Origin: Candidatus Parcubacteria bacterium
Lineage (GTDB): Bacteria; Patescibacteriota; Minisyncoccia; Phycocordibacterales; GCA-2747955
Length of the DNA stretch: 8,152 nucleotides
Assembly: GCA_027039745.1 (NCBI GenBank)
Contig: JALUMP010000110.1
Location: forward strand, 1-8,152
Direction: 5' to 3'
A program made the position numbers and the translations under genes. This document shows positions 4,741-8,152 of this stretch, in pieces; position 1 is the stretch's first letter; every line of letters begins with the position of its first letter. The notes under the pieces are model-generated. The model did not search any database, was not told the DNA's origin, and saw only the letters and a program-made list of their open reading frames with translations.

Positions 4741-5521
4741 CTGAATAATCAATTTGGAACAAGTCTCCTTTCATTTTATATTCGCTTGCCTCTTCTGGAA
4801 CACCACAGGGCATCATAAAACGAAAGACTTTGTTTTTCTTTTCTGTAAGGAAATTGCTCACTGATTTTTTTTCTTCACTAGTCTCATTAAGGATATAAAT
4901 TTCTCTAATCCAGGCTCTATACATATGTTGATCAATATAATTCAAATCATAGATTTCATTTTGAATTTTTTCCAATACTTTACTTAATGCAACCGCAAAA
5001 ATAACAGGCATAAAATTTTCAGTTAAAGGAAATTCTTGTAATTTGTTATATTTTGATTCAAGGTTTATTTTTAATCCATTAAAATAATACTCTGGACCAG
5101 TTTTTCCCATCATATAAGCAAAACTATCATTCAGATAGTTTATTTTAATGCTGACACTTGAAATTTCTTGATCAGAAAATATAAAAAGTTTTCCAGATAC
5201 TGTCATTTTTTGAAAAAATGAATTTATTGAAATTTCAAACATTTCATCTTTGTCGTTTTCATAACTAAAAGCCAAAGTTTCTTGAGATTCTTTGTCTAAT
5301 AGTCTCTTTAGCCCAGATAAACTTTCTAATGCTAATAAAGGTCTAACTGCTTCTAATGTCGCTTGAAAAACTTCTTCAGCTACTAATGCTTCATGTAATG
5401 AATCAATTCCATATCCAAAACCACAATTTGGACAAATATCAAAACTAAACCAATCTTGACCAAATCTTGTATTTGTTGTACTTCCGCATTTTGGACATTT
5501 TCCTGTTGTTTCAGTGGTCAC
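4736..5521 (-). CDS. Unknown protein with N-terminal four-Cys zinc ribbon
   Basis: A 261-residue soluble protein with no membrane segments. The N-terminus has CPKCG (Cys9, Cys12) and CPNCGFGYG (Cys30, Cys33), a clear C-x2-C...C-x2-C zinc ribbon. The rest (about 35-261) is acidic and mixed alpha/beta in character, and I recognise no known family. The start is GTG at 5521, chosen because an excellent AGGAG lies six bases upstream and because MTTETTGKCPKCG leads straight into the ribbon. The GTG lies one base after the TAG of the upstream 179-codon gene, so the two are translationally coupled. A zinc ribbon often means contact with nucleic acid or with a protein partner, but that is inference. 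The stop is TAG. Coding appears intact and base use matches the neighbours. Confidence 0.85.
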   Translation of the reverse strand: MTTETTGKCPKCGSTTNTRFGQDWFSFDICPNCGFGYGIDSLHEALVAEEVFQATLEAVRPLLALESLSGLKRLLDKESQETLAFSYENDKDEMFEISINSFFQKMTVSGKLFIFSDQEISSVSIKINYLNDSFAYMMGKTGPEYYFNGLKINLESKYNKLQEFPLTENFMPVIFAVALSKVLEKIQNEIYDLNYIDQHMYRAWIREIYILNETSEEKKSVSNFLTEKKNKVFRFMMPCGVPEEASEYKMKGDLFQIDYSE

Positions 5522-5522
5522 A

Positions 5523-6062
5523 CTATTCTCCTTTTCTTAGAGATTCATATGCTTTTGAAACAACTTCTTGATTTCCTCTATGAACACAAAGACCAGTATG
5601 AATAGCTTTTTTAATTGCTTTCACTGCTTCTTTGGATGAATATCCTTCATATATGGCAACATATTGATCCCACCCATCTTTATTTAAAGACAATGAAATT
5701 GCAATTTCTCCAAAATCAGATGAAAGAACTACTTTTACATCTTTGTCGTCAAAAACGACATTTTCAGAATCATCTTCTTTAGCTACATCAACTAACTGTA
5801 AATAATCTGCTTTAAGTTGAGAATTAAGTTTTTTAACTCTAAGTTTGTTTTCTTCAATAATTCTAACAGTATCCATTGGTGTTTTAGCAAAACCAATAGG
5901 TTCTCTTTGTTGTTCACTATCTTCATAAGAAACAATACAAACTTCAATGCCACCTTTTTCTTCATTGTATCTTACTGTTAAGTTCGCAAAATTACGATCA
6001 AAATAATAACTACCTCTATACTTAAGTACATTTTCTATATGTGTTCTGATATTTCTTTTCAT
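5523..6062 (-). CDS. Unknown 179-residue protein, first gene of a coupled pair
   Basis: A soluble, charged protein with no Cys cluster and no membrane segment. The N-terminal half has predicted strands (for example LTVRYNEEKGGIEVCIVSY, about 28-46) followed by a Lys/Leu-rich helix (about 70-95). A second strand-rich part (about 100-135) and a C-terminal helix with SKEAVKAIKKAIHTG (about 142-156) follow. The repeated beta-then-helix layout hints at two related halves, but I recognise no family. The ATG at 6062 has AGGAG six bases upstream. The gene ends TAG at 5523-5525, one base before the GTG of the zinc-ribbon gene, whose ribosome binding site lies in this gene's last codons. The pair is therefore one operon, with a promoter and hairpin leader at 6094-6133. 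IS right ends flank the operon on both sides. Confidence 0.85.
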   Translation of the reverse strand: MKRNIRTHIENVLKYRGSYYFDRNFANLTVRYNEEKGGIEVCIVSYEDSEQQREPIGFAKTPMDTVRIIEENKLRVKKLNSQLKADYLQLVDVAKEDDSENVVFDDKDVKVVLSSDFGEIAISLSLNKDGWDQYVAIYEGYSSKEAVKAIKKAIHTGLCVHRGNQEVVSKAYESLRKGE

Positions 6063-6093
6063 GATTTTCTCCTATTTCTATCATTTTTTAAAA

Positions 6094-6113
6094 TTTTACT
6101 TTTTCAAGTAAAA
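6094..6113 (-). promoter_or_regulatory. Leader hairpin of the two-gene operon
   Basis: On the - strand TTTTACTT and AAGTAAAA form a perfect eight-base stem closed by GAAA, a GNRA tetraloop. It would fall within the first 30 or so bases of the transcript predicted from the -10 box at 6123-6133, well upstream of the ribosome binding site. It could be an mRNA stabiliser, or on the DNA level an operator. Confidence 0.4.
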
Positions 6114-6122
6114 AACGATTGA

Positions 6123-6133
6123 ATTATATTATA
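6123..6133 (-). promoter_or_regulatory. Probable promoter of the two-gene operon
   Basis: Two overlapping TATAAT boxes on the - strand (6133-6128 and 6128-6123). A start near 6115-6121 would give a leader of about 50-60 bases before ATG 6062. There is no clear -35 box. Confidence 0.5.
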
Positions 6134-6189
6134 AACTTTAAAATATTTCGCCAAAAAATCAGCAAAAAAATCCCCTTGATTTATCTGTG

Positions 6190-6269
6190 AGGAGATTTCA
6201 GTCTGGAACAAGATTATAAATAATTCAAAGTTCTGAACGGTTCAATTTTTAGTCAATTATGACTAAAAA
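6190..6269 (+). mobile_element. Orphan IS200/IS605-type right end, copy 2
   Basis: TTTCAGTCTGGAACAAGATTATAAATAATTCAAAG-like sequence matches the end of the tnpB remnant at 4590-4631 with only a few differences, and still encodes FQSGTRL plus the TAA stop at 6217-6219. A strong hairpin, TTTTTAGTCA/TGACTAAAAA (6246-6269), has the same ATTA loop as copy 1 and lies 35 bases after the stop, against 34 in copy 1. No tnpB body precedes it. It ends within five bases of the yedI stop codon. Confidence 0.6.
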
Positions 6270-6273
6270 TGAA

Positions 6274-7200
6274 TTATTCACTCTTTGAAGCTTTGCTCTT
6301 TAGGTCGAAGATGTTTATAAGCACAATAGCAATATATCCTATTATTATTGATAATGTTATAGCGGGTATAAAACTAAAAAAAGTATCCACATTTATGTGT
6401 GTATACAAAAAATTGATTTTATGAATTAAAATTTCACCAGCAACTACAAACATTGCAACTACACCGATGTATGTTAATGACTTAATCGTTAAATTCATAC
6501 TTCTAATCATTAGCGAACCTAGATACATTTTTTGCATATTTACATGTGTTATTGTTTTTTTAATATACATTTTCTCTTTTGGTTCTATTTTATGTTTTAA
6601 AACAATTTTGGTTTCTTCTTGAACTGAATGTTTAATTAGCCATAATCCCATGTCGTCAAATCTTACTATAAGCCCAACTATTCCATATACTCCTACCGTA
6701 GCTAATAAAGCTACAAGACTGACTATAATGAATTGTTCTACTATTGGTTTTCCTGTGACAGCATTTCATGCAATCACAATTATTTCTATTGATAAAATCT
6801 TATCTGTATTTATGGCTGATTTTACTTTCTCGTCTTCATCCCCTTCATCTCTGTTCTCTTCATGTTTCTTTCCAAGTATTTCACGCAACCCTTCCACACC
6901 TTCATATGACAAAAATGTAGCACCTAATATTAAAATTGGTGCAATTAGATATGGAAAAATATATGAAATGAAAATTAGAATAGGAACTAACAATAATTTG
7001 TTAAACAAAGAACCTTTTATGATTTTTAATAGTACTGGAAGTTCTCTCGAAGGAGAAAACTTTGAAGCTTTCTCTGCATTAACTGCCAAATCATCGCCCA
7101 ATACTCCCACTGTATCCTTTATCGCCACTTTACTCATTGTTACTGTATCATCCATCAACATTGATATGTTTTTTAATATTGCAAACATTCCACTTGCCAT
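6274..7200 (-). pseudogene. yedI: YedI/DUF808 inner-membrane protein, interrupted by one TGA
   Basis: Start ATG 7200 is set by AGGAG five bases upstream and by the family N-terminus: MASGMFAILKNISMLMDD corresponds to the usual start followed by a DDIS/LLDD motif. The segment GVLGDDLAVNAEKAS (about 32-46) is characteristic of the family. Membrane segments lie at about 66-97, then an acidic stretch at 113-125, then EIIVIA (139-144). Codon 145 is TGA (6766-6768). The same frame continues without further breaks through NAVTGKPIVEQ, a TVGVYGIVGLIVRFDDMG segment and two more hydrophobic segments to TAA at 6274-6276. Total length is 307 sense codons plus the TGA, close to the usual YedI length of about 300. 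Homologs that I recall have Leu or a similar residue at the TGA site, so TTA to TGA would be a single change. The second half could restart at ATG 6651. The molecular role of the family is unknown. Confidence 0.85.
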
Positions 7201-7311
7201 TTTTTCTCCTGTTTTGTGCTTCTTTTTGAAAAAATAACCGTTTGCTAAATCAGTTCTAAATAAAAATTCAGCACTATCTTGAATCAAAACTGTAAAATTC
7301 CTTCTTGTTAT

Positions 7312-7317
7312 ATTATA
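7312..7317 (-). promoter_or_regulatory. Probable -10 box of yedI
   Basis: TATAAT on the - strand in the context GATATAATATAAC, about 110 bases upstream of ATG 7200. The start of transcription would fall near 7305, giving a leader of about 105 bases. It lies directly after the predicted terminator of the upstream gene. Confidence 0.45.
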
Positions 7318-7330
7318 TCATAAAAAAAAT

Positions 7331-7373
7331 AATAAAACAAGAGAAAACTCTTCCTGTTATTTTATTTTTTTGC
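7331..7373 (-). terminator. Probable terminator between the last gene and yedI
   Basis: AAGAG and CTCTT form a stem around a four-base loop, extended by AAC/GTT past a three-base bulge and by AT-rich outer pairs. On the - strand it is followed by TTATTATTTTTTTT, a good U-tract. The + strand copy also ends in a T run, so it may act in both directions. Confidence 0.5.
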
Positions 7374-7615
7374 AAATCCATTTTGGATTATAACTTCTTT
7401 TGAAACAATGTTTGATATTTCAGAAAGCAAAAAAACTAACATTTATTATCATTTTTAGACAATAATAACGGAATTGGCTATTTTATACTTTATTCTGAAA
7501 TTTGCTAAAAATGAGAATTTTAATAATTTTAAGCAGAAATACTAATGGTCTTTCATTTTCTAATATTTCACAAATCAATCTTTTGAAGCCCAATCGTCTT
7601 TAGTGGTTGGGTAGT

Positions 7616-8152
7616 TCACGATTTGAAAATCTTTGATGGACTAAATAAGTAGACAAAAAAATCACCTTCTTTTTCCGCTACAAAGTTTTTAATTTTTCGA
7701 TTATCAAATAATCGAATTTCCACTTCATCTTGCCAAAGGGTAGCTAAACTAAATAGATATGTCTTAAACCAATCAACATCTCTCAATGAGACATCACCGG
7801 AAAAAAAATATTTATTCGGATGTGCTTTATTCCCAGAATATAAAAAAGTACCTTCTTTTTTATATGACCAATAAATACCAATCTTTATGAATCCAGAAGT
7901 TTTTGTTGCTTCTATCCAATCATATTCAGTATAAATTGTCCTATATATTTTTAACCTATTATCTTTAATATCTAATTTGTTAAAAAATAATTCAATTTTT
8001 TTACTTAAACTTTCTTTTGCCCAAATAGAAAAATCATTTGAACGGATTATTGATCTAATAATTTTTCTATCAATTTCTTTTTCTTCCAGATATTCTTTAA
8101 TAAAAGCTTCGCTGTATATGCAATTGTCAGTTTTTTGTAAATAGAAATTAAT
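7616..8152 (-). CDS. Unrecognised protein, 5' end cut by the window edge
   Basis: An open frame runs from the window edge (8152) to TGA at 7616-7618: 178 codons without a stop in very AT-rich DNA, which by itself supports coding. The visible part begins INFYLQKTDNC and ends SPSKIFKS. The first third is charged and helical (IKEYLEEKEIDRKIIRSIIR). The remainder is strand-rich with many aromatics, for example KIGIYWSYKKEGTFLYSGNK and a stretch starting DWFKTYLFSLATLWQDEVEI. No membrane segment, no cysteine motif and no family that I recognise. The start lies outside the window. A terminator at 7331-7373 separates it from yedI. Confidence 0.75.
   Translation of the reverse strand: MNFYLQKTDNCIYSEAFIKEYLEEKEIDRKIIRSIIRSNDFSIWAKESLSKKIELFFNKLDIKDNRLKIYRTIYTEYDWIEATKTSGFIKIGIYWSYKKEGTFLYSGNKAHPNKYFFSGDVSLRDVDWFKTYLFSLATLWQDEVEIRLFDNRKIKNFVAEKEGDFFVYLFSPSKIFKS

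Larger units (their letters stand above)
7201..7615. other. Gene-free stretch between yedI and the next gene
   Basis: No supportable gene in 415 bases. It holds the yedI ribosome binding site and leader (7201-7310), its probable -10 box (7312-7317), a probable bidirectional terminator (7331-7373), a small AATCC/GGATT hairpin (7375-7389), and CCCAA/TTGGG arms (7589-7611) just after the stop of the last gene. The part from 7390 to 7585 shows nothing recognisable. Confidence 0.6.

Noticed and set aside
6246..6269. The strong palindrome after yedI as an intrinsic terminator
   Set aside because: The 3' arm is AAAAA on both strands and no U-tract follows, so it does not fit an intrinsic terminator. 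It is better explained as the IS right-end hairpin.
6274..7200. UGA as a sense codon (Trp or Gly) to explain the TGA in yedI and TGA near gene ends
   Set aside because: The antiporter, TnpB, 179- and 261-residue frames contain no internal TGA and use TGG for Trp. The tRNA-Trp present has anticodon CCA, and no UCA tRNA is seen. One isolated TGA fits a nonsense mutation.
6650..7237. 195-codon + strand frame
   Set aside because: It is antisense to the YedI/DUF808 frame, which has clear family motifs. Its composition (Ser, Ile, Pro, Phe) is that of a shadow frame.
1..8152. CRISPR array or rRNA genes
   Set aside because: The only regular repeats are the tRNA cassettes. No short repeat-spacer pattern and no rRNA sequence was found on either strand.

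Overview
The window is an AT-rich stretch of bacterial DNA (by eye about 30% G+C or less). It reads well under the standard bacterial code: TGG is used for Trp, the only Trp tRNA has anticodon CCA, and the long genes have no internal TGA apart from one disrupted gene. Strong AAGGA/AGGAG ribosome binding sites, TATAAT boxes without clear -35 boxes, and the gene families suggest a Campylobacterota-like chromosome (Arcobacter or Sulfurimonas type). That assignment is an inference and is not certain.

Layout. Positions 1-1760 hold 14 tRNA genes, all on the + strand and all with encoded CCA: Ala, Val, Leu(CAA), Ser(UGA), Asn, Ser(GCU), Leu(UAA), Ser(UGA), Asn, Gln, Phe, Trp, Leu(UAG) and His. Three tiny ORFs (30, 40 and 38 codons), each with a good Shine-Dalgarno site, lie before, inside and after the array. 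A Leu-Ser-Asn cassette is duplicated at exactly 375 bp spacing. The two copies differ mainly in the anticodon arm of tRNA-Leu. Downstream is a CPA1-type Na+/H+ antiporter gene (1970-3334) whose natural ATG and ribosome binding site sit one base out of frame.

Positions 3335-4735 are genomic debris. They hold a truncated Panacea (DUF4065) antitoxin-like fragment on the - strand. Back to back with it is an IS200/IS605-type TnpB pseudogene that lacks its N-terminus, is frameshifted, and has lost the RuvC-II region.

Positions 4736-6062 hold a translationally coupled two-gene operon on the - strand: a 179-residue protein followed by a 261-residue protein with an N-terminal four-cysteine zinc ribbon. 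I recognise neither. The operon lies between two direct copies of the same IS right end. The second copy (about 6190-6269) has no transposase gene, but it keeps the last TnpB codons and a hairpin with the same loop at the same distance from the stop codon.

Positions 6274-7200 (- strand) are a full-length YedI/DUF808 membrane protein gene interrupted by one in-frame TGA. A gene-free stretch (7201-7615) with a probable terminator and promoter follows. The last gene (7616-8152, - strand) is an unrecognised protein cut by the window edge.

Taken together, a dense tRNA array, IS remnants, a toxin-antitoxin fragment and several disrupted host genes mark an accessory or decaying region. The most interesting unknowns are the tRNA array with its embedded micro-ORFs and the unnamed two-gene operon flanked by IS ends.
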